DNA of 64,000 nt from Cupriavidus malaysiensis (GTDB taxonomy: Bacteria > Pseudomonadota > Gammaproteobacteria > Burkholderiales > Burkholderiaceae): positions 1,364,001 to 1,428,000 of the forward strand of contig NZ_CP017754.1 of the NCBI RefSeq assembly GCF_001854325.1. The letters are read 5' to 3'. Below are positions 26,870 through 35,283 of this stretch, piece after piece. Under the pieces are notes generated by a model, which made no database searches, had not been told where the DNA came from, and worked only from the letters and a program-made list of their open reading frames with translations. Numbering within the stretch: position 1 is the first letter of the stretch; every line of letters starts with the position of its first letter. Made by a program: the position numbers and the translations under genes.

Positions 26870-28350
26870 GTTGGATCTCCAGATTTGTCACATGCATTGG
26901 CTGGCTCTCGCCTTGCCTCCGGCCGGACCTGATGCCGGAACCCGATTCGCCGGCGGGTCAGGAAGCGCCAGCGCGGCCGATGTGGACGAAAACGCGAGTC
27001 GCGCCGCCCCGATCGTCTGCGGTGGGCGCAATGTGGTCGGTGTTCGATGCCCGCTCTACAGACGCCCTGCGGCGGCGCGATGACGCATATCCGGGCGATG
27101 CCGGGTGCGATGACCGGCTGCGCCGCTGTCCGGCGCGGCCGGCGCCGCTTACCATCCCGAACCCGGCGGTGTTCGATGCTGCGGAGGGCGTGCGCGTATG
27201 GCGATGCGGGCCGGGCCGACAGAGGCAGAGAAAAGACCGGGTATTGCGAAGCGCAGCTGGTCGCGCCGGCGCGAATGCGCGAGCTGGATCCGGCTATGTC
27301 TGCCGAGATGGCAAGCATGGCGCAATGCCGAAAGGAATGGGCGCAGCATGCTGCTCAAGCCCGAATTCGCCGGACATGCGGCTTTCGTTCTGGATTTCAT
27401 ATGCCCCCCGAATACGAAACGTTCTTCTGAGCGTATGGCGTCTACGTGCATCGCTCGACCTGCGCTCACCGGCGCTCCCCAGTGCTCAGGCAGCTTTTCT
27501 GGCTGGCGGGTTGCGCAGGGCCGACGAGGCTGAGCGACGGCGCATGCAGGGAGCGTGCCACCTGGCCGGAGCCCGCCTGCCGGCTACCCGGAGCCAGTCT
27601 GCAGGCCGGGCGCGGGGTGGCCTTGTGCGCGCGAGTGCGCTGCCGCCACGGAAAACGTTTCAGGCCTGCAACGCCAGGGCCGTGCTGACCCGGCTTCCCG
27701 CTCCCGGCCGCGGCGTGGCATGACCGAGGCGCACCGGACGAAACCTGTTGCGGCGCGCAGCGTTTCGAGGGTGAAACACTCGAGCCGGAGACAGGCTCGG
27801 CCCGGTCGGGAGCGTGGTGGCCGAAGCCCGTCGCGAAGTCGAGCCGAGCCGGTTCCCAGGGCTGGAACGGCAGCGCACCGCATGCAGGGAGGCGGGGCGC
27901 GTGCTGTGGCAAGGATGGCGATTCAGTGCTGAAACGCCGGCTCCCGCCGCGCGCGTCGCGCGCGATGCGGCTGGCCGCTGCGTGCCGGCCGCATCCCGCC
28001 GCATCCGGCCGCCAGGCGCTGCCGGTCCGGCAGGGTGAGCGCTCTATGTGAAGTCATCTCCGGACCCTCGCACGGATCGGCCGGGTGGCCACGGCGCATC
28101 GCTGCGCGGGCGCATCGGCTTCCGCATCGCCTCCCGTCCGCGCGCATGCGAGAGGGCGGCGGGCCGCGCTGCGCGGCGCGAGCGGTTTCAGGCCTGAATC
28201 ATCCGTTCGGTCGGTTTCCGATTTGGCGGTGCACGTCTACAAATGACGGTAAGGGCGGGGCAGGGCGTCAGCGGCGCCGGCCTCGATGACAAGACACGGC
28301 ATGGCGCTGCCGACCGGGCGGCGCGGCCTCTATTGAACGGTCGGTGTGAT
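26870..28350. other. 1.5-kb gene-free region between the glycan operon and tadG
   Basis: No frame in these 1481 bases has recognisable domains or steady codon bias; long open frames here reflect high GC. It must contain the leftward promoter of the glycan operon and the rightward promoter of the tadG operon. Visible elements are GTTTC-N6-GAAAC at 27762-27777 and a weak sigma-54-like match TGGCATG-ACCG-AGGCG at 27716-27731. It may be decayed DNA or hold unrecognised RNA. Confidence 0.45.
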
Positions 28351-29592
28351 ATGCGGAACGACTGGAACAAGAAGGCAAGAGGTGCGGTGCTGCCGATGGT
28401 CGGCCTGATGCTGGCCGTGCTGATCGGGATGGCCGGCCTCGTCATCGACCTGGGCAGCCTCTTCGTGGCGAAGTCGGAGCTGCAGTCGGCGGTCGATAGC
28501 TGCGCCCTGGCCGCGGCGCAGGAACTGGACGGCACCTCGAGCGCGACGGCTCGCGCACAGAGTGCGGGGCTGACCGCGGGCAACGCCAACAACGTCCAGT
28601 TCCAGAGTGTCTCGGCGTCGCTGACGAGTGCCGATATCACCTTCAGCGACTCGCTGACCGGCTCGTTCAGTTCCGGCTTCTCGCCCACCGCTGCGGCCTA
28701 CGCGAAGTGCAGCCATACCACCAGCGGCATCGTCGCCTTGCTGATCAAGATGGTCGGCGGCCCGTCGAGCAACAGCGTGGCCGCGGTCGGCGTGGCGACA
28801 CGCTCGCATGCGCAGAGCGCCTGTCCGGTGCCCATCGGCTTGATCCCCAAGACCGGGGGCACCTCCCCCGACTATGGATTCCAGGTCGGGGAATGGGTCA
28901 GTGTGCTCTACAGCAACAGCCAGGCACCCACCCCCGGCGAGATGGGCTGGTACAACCTCAACGGGACCACCAGTGCCTCCGAGACCAAGAACGAAATGGA
29001 CGTGGGCTATTGCGGCTCCAAGGTCGGCGATACGCTGGGCACGCCGGGCGCCAAGGTATCTGTCGACGACCAGTGGAACTCCCGCTTCGGCATCTACAAG
29101 AACAACGGCAATATCGCCTCGATGCGGCCCGACTTTTCCGGGTATGCCTACACGTCGCAGAACTGGACCAACAGCGTGCCCCAGAATGCCTACAACGGCA
29201 CGCCGGCGAGCGGGTCGGATCCGACCGCCGCCAACTTCCTCACCAAGCGCGCGGCCTATGCCAACTACGCCAACACCGGAACGAGCGTCCAGACCGGCGA
29301 CAACATCACCGGCCTGAGCATGAAGGGCGGGTACCAGAGCCTTGCTACCAGTGGCATGACCGGCCAGCAGGCAACGTATGGCATGAGCCGGCGGCTGGTG
29401 CTGGTGCCGGTGGTGTCGGCCAGCAAGATCGTCGATTTCGCCTGCATGCTGATGCTGCAGCCCGTCAGCGGTCCGACTGTCACGGTGCAGTTCGAGTATC
29501 GCGGCAATGCCAGCGCGTCCAACAGCCCCTGCACGGCTTCCGGCCTTGCCGGCGGCAGCGCAGGCCCCCTGGTGCCGGTCCTGGTGCAGTAG
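28351..29592 (+). CDS. tadG: TadG-like pilus assembly protein
   Basis: A 413-aa protein starting with the TadG N-terminal domain: a short basic head (MRNDWNKKARG), then the membrane segment AVLPMVGLMLAVLIGMAGLV and the motif IDLGSLFVAKSELQSAVDSCALAAAQ. The remaining periplasmic part (about residues 60-413) is Ser/Thr/Asn-rich with several Cys residues; no complete von Willebrand A motif is evident. TadG supports Flp pilus assembly or attachment at the cell envelope. It is the first gene of the plus-strand pseudopilin operon, with the next gene 8 nt downstream. Confidence 0.85.
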   Translation: MRNDWNKKARGAVLPMVGLMLAVLIGMAGLVIDLGSLFVAKSELQSAVDSCALAAAQELDGTSSATARAQSAGLTAGNANNVQFQSVSASLTSADITFSDSLTGSFSSGFSPTAAAYAKCSHTTSGIVALLIKMVGGPSSNSVAAVGVATRSHAQSACPVPIGLIPKTGGTSPDYGFQVGEWVSVLYSNSQAPTPGEMGWYNLNGTTSASETKNEMDVGYCGSKVGDTLGTPGAKVSVDDQWNSRFGIYKNNGNIASMRPDFSGYAYTSQNWTNSVPQNAYNGTPASGSDPTAANFLTKRAAYANYANTGTSVQTGDNITGLSMKGGYQSLATSGMTGQQATYGMSRRLVLVPVVSASKIVDFACMLMLQPVSGPTVTVQFEYRGNASASNSPCTASGLAGGSAGPLVPVLVQ

Positions 29593-29600
29593 GAGGTGCG

Positions 29601-30095
29601 ATGAACAAGAAGCGACAACGAGGCGTGGCGGCCGTGGAGCTTGGCTTCACGATGTGCCTGCTCCTGGCCATCGCCTTCGCGATCACGGAGTTCGGCCGGG
29701 CCATCTATACCTACAACACCCTGACCAAGGCGGCGCGCGATGCCGCGCGCTACCTGAGCACGCAGGCCGCGGGCAGCAGCTCCGCGGCGACCACCGCCAC
29801 CAACCTCGCGGTCTATGGCGTGCCGGTCGTCAGCGGATCGCCGGCGCCGCTGGTGCCGGGACTGACGACAAGCATGGTGTCGATCTGCGACGCGTCGAAC
29901 GTCGCCTGCACGTCGAACATCTTCCAGGGCACTAATCCGGCCATCAATACGGTGACCGTGACGATCAGCGGCTATACCTTCAGTCCGGTGCTCGACATGC
30001 TTGCCTTCACCCGTTTCTACACCAAGGGAACGAGCTCGATCACATCGCTGTCGTTCGGCAGTATCTCGGTCACGATGAGGCAATCCTATGAATAG
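29601..30095 (+). CDS. tadE: TadE-type pseudopilin
   Basis: A 164-aa protein with the TadE domain: RGVAAVELGFTMCLLLAIAF followed by TEFGRAIYTYNTLTKAARDAARYLS. The GVAAVEL segment resembles the prepilin cleavage region (G before A-x-x-E), so processing by the TadV peptidase is expected. The C-terminal part is a small Cys-containing periplasmic domain. Minor pseudopilins of this type are needed for Flp pilus biogenesis. The AGGAGG site just upstream supports the start. Its end overlaps the next gene by 8 nt. Confidence 0.87.
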   Translation: MNKKRQRGVAAVELGFTMCLLLAIAFAITEFGRAIYTYNTLTKAARDAARYLSTQAAGSSSAATTATNLAVYGVPVVSGSPAPLVPGLTTSMVSICDASNVACTSNIFQGTNPAINTVTVTISGYTFSPVLDMLAFTRFYTKGTSSITSLSFGSISVTMRQSYE

Positions 30096-30534
30096 CCATC
30101 AACGGGGTGCGACCGCGGTCGAATTCGCCCTGGTGTCGCTCATCTTCTTCAGCGTGGTGCTGGGCATCCTCGAATTCGGCCGTGTCCTGTACACATGGAA
30201 CGCGGTGGCGGAAGCCACCCGCTGGGGGGCGCGGCAGGCCGTGGTCTGCGGGCAGGGTTCGGCATCCGTGCTGGCACGGATGCAGCTCATCGTGCCGAGC
30301 CTGACCACGTCCAATGTGTCCGTGCAGTGGTACGACGGCAGTGGTGCGGTCAGTACGACCTGCGATGCCAGCAGCTGCGCCGGCGTGTCGGTCAGCGTGT
30401 CGGGCGTCAGCCTGACCACGATCTCACCGCTGCAGTCGAGCGGCTTCATGACGCTGAATGTGCCGGGCTTCTCCACCTACCTGCCGCGCGAGATCATGGG
30501 GCAGGATGCGGGCAGCAGCTCGGTCTGTTCCTAG
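30088..30534 (+). CDS. tadF: TadE/TadF-type pseudopilin
   Basis: A 148-aa protein with a pilin-like N-terminus: RGATAVEFALVSLIFFSVVL, then ILEFGRVLYTWNAVAEATRWGARQAVVC. It carries the same G-A-x-x-x-E cleavage-type motif as the preceding gene and has several Cys residues that may form disulfides. It is the last gene of the plus-strand Tad operon. Whether it is TadF or a second TadE cannot be settled by eye; the symbol follows gene order. Confidence 0.82.
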   Translation: MNSHQRGATAVEFALVSLIFFSVVLGILEFGRVLYTWNAVAEATRWGARQAVVCGQGSASVLARMQLIVPSLTTSNVSVQWYDGSGAVSTTCDASSCAGVSVSVSGVSLTTISPLQSSGFMTLNVPGFSTYLPREIMGQDAGSSSVCS

Positions 30535-30615
30535 GCTGCGCTGTCCTGCCCTCTGTCCCGCGCCGCCGCTCCCGCCTTCCCATTTCCCTTCGCAGCAGCA
30601 CCCCGGCACCTGCAG

Positions 30616-30647
30616 GCTGCCGGGCTGCCGGGCTGCCGGGCTGCCGG
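30616..30647. repeat. Four tandem GCTGCCGG octamers
   Basis: Four exact copies of GCTGCCGG, followed by degenerate GGTGCC units, lie between the stop of the second pseudopilin gene and the converging metallophosphoesterase gene. It is a low-complexity intergenic array. Confidence 0.8.
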
Positions 30648-30682
30648 GGTGCCCAGGGGTGCCCGGGGTGCCTCAAGGCGCC

Positions 30683-31471
30683 TCAGATCTCCACCGTGTA
30701 GCACCAGTCGAACTGAGGGTTCTCGGGCGTTCCTGTCTTGCGTCCGATATAGCCACGGGGATTGCACACCACGCGGCTGTGCTCGAGTCGGTAGTCGAAG
30801 CTCGTATGGGTATGGCCATGCACCCACAGGTCGGCGCGGGCCACCAGGTCCGGCCGGCGCGAGATGAAGCCGCCGGACACCAGGTCGTGTGAAAAGCGGG
30901 GCGCCAGGCTGCCGAGATCGGGGGCGTGGTGCGTGACCACGACGGTGCGCCCGTCGAAGGGCGCGCTCAACTCGGCGTCCAGCCACGCGCATGCCGCCCG
31001 GTGGCGGGCCAGCGCATCCTGCGGCGAAAAGGTGCGCCGGCTGCCGTCCGCATCTTCGACTTCGATCAGCCGGTGGTCGAGCATCACGCCGGCACAGGCC
31101 TGCATCGAGGACTCGCGCCGGTCGACGCCGAACAGTTCGTAGTCGGTCCACCACGTGGCGCCGATGATGCGGACCGGTGCCTCGCCCGCCGGAGCCAGGG
31201 TGATCGACCTGTGGTTCAGCACGTGGACGCGCTCGTGCTGGCTGCCCGCGGCGGCCAGCTGCGCATCGACCACGCCGAAAGTGCCCTCGTAGTATTCATG
31301 GTTGCCCGGCACGTAGACGACCGGCCCGGCGAAGCTTCGCGCCGCCCAGTCGACGCCGGCGCGGCCATTGGCGATGTCACCGGCGAGAATCACGAGGTCG
31401 GCTTCGCAGGCCGGCACCGAGGCGGGGGTGTGATGCTCGAGATGGAGGTCGCTGAGGATGCGCAGCTTCAT
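30683..31471 (-). CDS. Calcineurin-like metallophosphoesterase
   Basis: A 262-aa cytoplasmic two-metal phosphoesterase. All core motifs are present in order: LSDLHLEHH (D-x-H), LAGDIANG (GD), VPGNHEYYEG (GNHE), VVVTHHAPD and WVHGHTHTSFD. The substrate could be a nucleotide, phosphoprotein or phospholipid and cannot be predicted. It lies between the two convergent Tad blocks. A terminator separates it from tadC, so it is probably not part of the pilus operon. Confidence 0.9.
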   Translation of the reverse strand: MKLRILSDLHLEHHTPASVPACEADLVILAGDIANGRAGVDWAARSFAGPVVYVPGNHEYYEGTFGVVDAQLAAAGSQHERVHVLNHRSITLAPAGEAPVRIIGATWWTDYELFGVDRRESSMQACAGVMLDHRLIEVEDADGSRRTFSPQDALARHRAACAWLDAELSAPFDGRTVVVTHHAPDLGSLAPRFSHDLVSGGFISRRPDLVARADLWVHGHTHTSFDYRLEHSRVVCNPRGYIGRKTGTPENPQFDWCYTVEI

Positions 31472-31591
31472 GGGGTCTCCTTGCGGCGCGTTCGCCGCGA
31501 CCACGGTCTGCAGGAATTCTTCAGAAATCGCCGGCATCGGTCAAGGGGGCGCGCGCAGGCCCGCCGGGCGGCCGGCCGGTGCCGCAACGAG

Positions 31592-31612
31592 AAAACCCGG
31601 CACGAAGCCGGG
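31592..31612 (-). terminator. Terminator of the minus-strand tad operon
   Basis: Read on the minus strand, CCCGGC-TTCGT-GCCGGG is followed by TTTTCTCG: a 6-bp GC stem with a UUCG-type loop and a U tract. It lies 79 nt after the tadC stop and before the metallophosphoesterase start. Confidence 0.8.
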
Positions 31613-31690
31613 AAATGGACCACCGCCCCGGCATCGAATGCCGGTTGGCAGCCCGGGGGCCAACGCCGTCGCTGGCGGGTACGGGTCCGG

Positions 31691-32647
31691 TCAACCGCCC
31701 GTATGCCCGCTCATGGTCGGCAGCAGTACCCTATAGATCTGGATGAACGCCGGCCCGAGCAGGACCAGCATCAAGGTGGGGAAGATGAGGAAGATCAGCG
31801 GGAAGAGCAGCTTGAGGGCGATCTTGGCCGCCTTTTCCTCCGCCAGCATCCTGCGCTTGGTGCGCAGCATGTCGGACAGCACGCGCAGCGATTCGGCCAG
31901 GCCGGTGCCGAAGCGGTCCGCCTGGATCAGCATCGAGGCGAACTTGTCGACGTCCTCCACGCCGGTGCGCAGGGCGAGGTTGGTCAGCGCCTTCTCCTTG
32001 GAGAAGCCGGAGCGCAGTTCGAGCAGCATCAGTTCCAGTTCCTCGGCCAGGACGGGGCAGCGCAGGGCAAGCTCCTGGGTGACGCGCAGCAGCGCGGCGT
32101 CGAGGCCCAGGCCGGCCTCGACGCAGACCGTCAGCAGGTCGATCACATCCGGGAACTCCTCGAACACGGCTTGCTTGCGCTTTGCTGCCTTGCGCGACAG
32201 GACGATATTCGGCAGGTAGTACCCGATGGCGCCCGTCAGGGCGACGAGGGTGAGCATCGCGTTCTTGTTCTGCGCCAGCGGATGCCCGCTCACGAGCACC
32301 AGCGCGATCAGCGGCAGCGCCAGCGCAAGGAAGGTCTTGGCGGCGAAGTAGAGCGGGGCCGCCGAGGCGCGCCGCCAGCCTGCGTTCATGAACGTCAGCC
32401 GCAGCTTGGACTTTTCCCATCCCTCGGCCGGCAGCGAGAGCTGTGACACGGGACGGGCCAGGCGGGCGAGCTGCTCGATCCAGGCATTGCCTGTGTCGTC
32501 GCTGCTGCCTCCGGGGTTGGCGATCTGCTCGATCCGGCCGCGCGGGCGGCCGGGCGCGAACAACTGCAGCAGGCCGAAAGCGGCGCCGAACGCGGCGATG
32601 AATATCAGGGCCAGCACGAGACCCTGCTCGGAATAGATGCCTTGCAT
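31691..32647 (-). CDS. tadC: TadC, Tad inner-membrane platform protein
   Basis: A 318-aa protein of the GspF/TadC family. The cytoplasmic T2SSF domain contains EEFPDVIDLLTVCVEAGLGLDAAL and FASMLIQADRFGTGLAESLRV, flanked by membrane helices at the start, middle and end (LLFPLIFLIFPTLMLVLLGP). With TadB it forms the inner-membrane platform moved by the TadA ATPase. The start MQGIYSEQG at 32647 is chosen for the GGGGGGAA site upstream; an ATG 30 nt earlier is possible. It is the last gene before the terminator. Confidence 0.92.
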   Translation of the reverse strand: MQGIYSEQGLVLALIFIAAFGAAFGLLQLFAPGRPRGRIEQIANPGGSSDDTGNAWIEQLARLARPVSQLSLPAEGWEKSKLRLTFMNAGWRRASAAPLYFAAKTFLALALPLIALVLVSGHPLAQNKNAMLTLVALTGAIGYYLPNIVLSRKAAKRKQAVFEEFPDVIDLLTVCVEAGLGLDAALLRVTQELALRCPVLAEELELMLLELRSGFSKEKALTNLALRTGVEDVDKFASMLIQADRFGTGLAESLRVLSDMLRTKRRMLAEEKAAKIALKLLFPLIFLIFPTLMLVLLGPAFIQIYRVLLPTMSGHTGG

Positions 32648-32700
32648 GATGGCTTTCCCCCCAATGGCTTGCTTCATTTTCTTGAGTCTGCCTTCCCGTC

Positions 32701-32759
32701 AGCCCGCGCCGGCCCGCGTCGGGCCTGTCTGGCGCATCTGGCGCGGGCCGGCGCGGGCT
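32701..32759 (-). other. Perfect 18-bp inverted repeat between tadB and tadC
   Basis: AGCCCGCGCCGGCCCGCG at 32701-32718 and its exact complement at 32742-32759 flank a 23-nt loop. The right arm overlaps the tadB stop codon. There is no U tract on either side, so it is not a standard terminator. It could act as an RNA processing or stability element that sets the tadB:tadC ratio. Confidence 0.75.
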
Positions 32760-33735
32760 AGACGTGGATGCGGATGATCTTGCGCATCCAGAATACGCCC
32801 GAGATCATCATGCCCAGGGCGACCCACAGCGTTTTCACGCCGATGGGGTCTTCCCACAACACCTTCATGAACCCCGGATTCAACACCAGGATGAGCCCTG
32901 CCGTGACGAAGGGCAGCAGCCCCAGGATCCACGCGGACAGCCGGCCCTCGGCCGACAGCACGCGGATCTTGCCGTAGAGCTTGAGGCGATCGCGCACGAG
33001 GTTGCCGATGGTGTCGAGGATCTCCGCCAGGTTGCCGCCGCTTTCGCGCTGCACCAGCACGGCAGTCACGAAGTAGCGCAGGTCGTTGACCGGGACGCGC
33101 ATGGCCAGGTTGGTCAGGGCATCTTCCAGCGACACGCCGTAGTTGATTTCCTCGAACGTGGTGCGGAATTCGGGGCCCATCGGCGCGTTCAGTTCCTGCC
33201 CGACCATGCTCAGCGCACCGGCGAAGGCATGCCCCGCGCGCAGCGCGCGGCTGATCATGTCGACGGCATCCGGCAGTTGCTCCTCGAGCCGCTTCAGCCG
33301 CTTGCGCCGCAGCGAGGCGATGTGGAGCAGCGGCATCGCGCCGAACAGCAGGGCGCCCGCCACCACCACCAGGGCGGGAACCGGCAGCCAGGGACCGGTG
33401 GCCAGGGCCAGCAGCACCACCGACAGGCTGTAGCCCAGCAACTGCCCGATCGACCAGTTGCTGCCCGACTGTTGCAGCCAGCGGTCCAGCAGGGTCACGC
33501 GCGGCAGGCTCATCAACCAGCGCTGCATGCGCGGCGATTCGCTCAGCAGCCGCTTCTTCAGGATGGAAAGGGTCTCCTCCCCCACCTGGCCGCCCGCGGA
33601 GAGGGCGCGGATGCGCGAGTCGATCCGTTTGGCCGAGGCGCCGTGATAGCTGTTCCACCACAGGTAGCCGCCTTCGATACACAGCACCACGGCGATGAAC
33701 AGGAGGATGACGAAGACATAGAAGGCGAAGTCCAT
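32758..33735 (-). CDS. tadB: TadB, Tad inner-membrane platform protein
   Basis: A 325-aa GspF/TadB-family protein. It has an N-terminal membrane helix (FAFYVFVILLFIAVVLCIEG), a central T2SSF domain (EEQLPDAVDMISRALRAGHA and VTAVLVQRESGGNLAEILD) and C-terminal helices. It pairs with TadC in the pilus assembly platform. It lies 66 nt after tadA and 110 nt before tadC, with a strong hairpin in the second gap. Confidence 0.93.
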   Translation of the reverse strand: MDFAFYVFVILLFIAVVLCIEGGYLWWNSYHGASAKRIDSRIRALSAGGQVGEETLSILKKRLLSESPRMQRWLMSLPRVTLLDRWLQQSGSNWSIGQLLGYSLSVVLLALATGPWLPVPALVVVAGALLFGAMPLLHIASLRRKRLKRLEEQLPDAVDMISRALRAGHAFAGALSMVGQELNAPMGPEFRTTFEEINYGVSLEDALTNLAMRVPVNDLRYFVTAVLVQRESGGNLAEILDTIGNLVRDRLKLYGKIRVLSAEGRLSAWILGLLPFVTAGLILVLNPGFMKVLWEDPIGVKTLWVALGMMISGVFWMRKIIRIHV

Positions 33736-33801
33736 TTTGCTCTTCCTCGTGAAGGGAGTCGGGCCAGGGCCGGTGCGGCAGGAGCACCGCCCGGCACGTC
33801 G

Positions 33802-35163
33802 TCAGACCTCCATGCGCCGGGCCGGGTCGTAGGCCTCGTCGGGCAGTCCGACGCCGAAGACGCGCAGGCGCTCGGCGAACTTGGGGTAGACGCCGGTGGC
33901 GCGGAAGTGGCCCTTGACCGTGCCGTCCTGGGCGATGCCGGTGCGCTGGAAGGTGAAGATCTCCTGCATATTGATCATGTCCCCCTCCATTCCGGTGATC
34001 TCCTGGATGCTGACGATCTTGCGCCGGCCGTCGGTCAGGCGCGAGGCCTGGACCACCACCGTGATGGCCGAGGCGATCTGCTGGCGTATCGTCTTGGCGG
34101 GCAGGCTGACCCCGGCCATGTTGACCATGTTCTCCAGCCGGGTCAGCGCATCGCGCGGCGTATTGGCGTGGATGGTCGTCAGCGAGCCTTCGTGGCCGGT
34201 GTTCATGGCGTTGAGCATGTCCAGCGCCTCGCCGCCGCGCACCTCGCCCAGGATGATGCGGTCGGGCCGCATCCGCAGCGCGTTGCGCACCAGGGCACGC
34301 TGGGAGATCTCACCCTTGCCCTCGATGTTGGGCGGGCGCGTTTCCAGGCGCAGCACATGGGGCTGGCGCATCTGGAGTTCCGCCGCGTCTTCGATGGTGA
34401 CCACGCGTTCGTCTTCGGGAATGAAACCCGACAGGACATTGAGCAAGGTGGTCTTGCCGCTGCCGGTGCCGCCGGACACCATCACGTTGACCTTCGCCTT
34501 CGCCAGCGCCTGCAGCAGTTGTGCCATCGGTGGCGTCAGGCTCTTGAGGCTGACGAGGTCCTCGACCTGCAGCGGGTTGACCGAGAAGCGCCGGATCGAG
34601 AGCAGCGGACCGTCGATGGCAGAGGGCGGGATGATGGCGTTGACCCGGGAGCCGTCCGGCAGGCGGGCATCGACCATGGGGCTGGTCTCGTCGATGCGCC
34701 GGCCCACGCGCGACACGATCTTCTCGATCACCTTCATCAGGTGGGCATCGTCGTAGAACACCGTATCGGTCAGTTCGAGCTTGCCGCGCCGCTCGACGTA
34801 GGTCTGCTTGGCGGTATTGACCAGGATGTCGGACACCGTCGGGTCGTGCAGCAGCGGCTCCAGCGGACCGAAGCCGAACATCTCGTCGTAGATGTCGGCG
34901 CTCAGCTGGCGGCGTTCGGCATCGTTCATCAGCAGCCGCTGCTCGTCGACGATGCGGTTGACCAGGGTGTTGATCTCGTGGCGGATCTGGTCCGCCGGGA
35001 AACGCGCCAGCCGTTCGAGATCGATGTTGTCGAGCACAGCTTCATGGACCGTCTTCTTGAGCGGGAGATAGGCGGCCTGGTGGACCTTGTCCGACTGGGG
35101 TTCCGTGCGCAGGGTCGGCACGGGGACGACCTCGGTAAGAGACAGGTGTTCGCGAATCGACAT
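33802..35163 (-). CDS. tadA: TadA/CpaF secretion ATPase
   Basis: A 453-aa hexameric traffic ATPase that powers Flp pilus extension. Walker A is [10 protein letters not shown] at residues 231-240; the Asp and His boxes ([27 protein letters not shown]) and Walker B ([18 protein letters not shown]) are intact. The N-terminal domain ([20 protein letters not shown]) is that of the CpaF subfamily. It sits between tadZ and tadB in the canonical order. Confidence 0.96.
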   Translation of the reverse strand: MSIREHLSLTEVVPVPTLRTEPQSDKVHQAAYLPLKKTVHEAVLDNIDLERLARFPADQIRHEINTLVNRIVDEQRLLMNDAERRQLSADIYDEMFGFGPLEPLLHDPTVSDILVNTAKQTYVERRGKLELTDTVFYDDAHLMKVIEKIVSRVGRRIDETSPMVDARLPDGSRVNAIIPPSAIDGPLLSIRRFSVNPLQVEDLVSLKSLTPPMAQLLQALAKAKVNVMVSGGTGSGKTTLLNVLSGFIPEDERVVTIEDAAELQMRQPHVLRLETRPPNIEGKGEISQRALVRNALRMRPDRIILGEVRGGEALDMLNAMNTGHEGSLTTIHANTPRDALTRLENMVNMAGVSLPAKTIRQQIASAITVVVQASRLTDGRRKIVSIQEITGMEGDMINMQEIFTFQRTGIAQDGTVKGHFRATGVYPKFAERLRVFGVGLPDEAYDPARRMEV

Positions 35164-35255
35164 GATGGACTCCGTGTATCGGCTGCCGGTGCCGGCCGCC
35201 AGGCATTGGTCGCGTCAGGATGCGGGCCTCGGGCCCGGGGCTTCAGTCCTCAGGC

Positions 35256-35283
35256 TTCGGGCTTCAGGCTTCAGGCTTCAGGC
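35256..35283. repeat. Four tandem TTCAGGC-type heptamers
   Basis: TTCGGGC followed by three exact TTCAGGC copies. The array lies in the tadZ-tadA gap and overlaps the tadZ stop codon (35278-35280), so copy-number change could alter the end of tadZ or the gap length. Confidence 0.75.

Noticed and set aside
26932..27723. 263-codon open frame in the region before tadG
   Set aside because: No recognisable motif or consistent codon preference; several equally long frames overlap it on both strands.
27716..27731. TGGCATGACCGAGGCG as a sigma-54 promoter for tadG
   Set aside because: The -24 part is good, but the -12 part is poor (AGGCG) and it lies over 600 nt upstream of tadG; kept only as a weak note.
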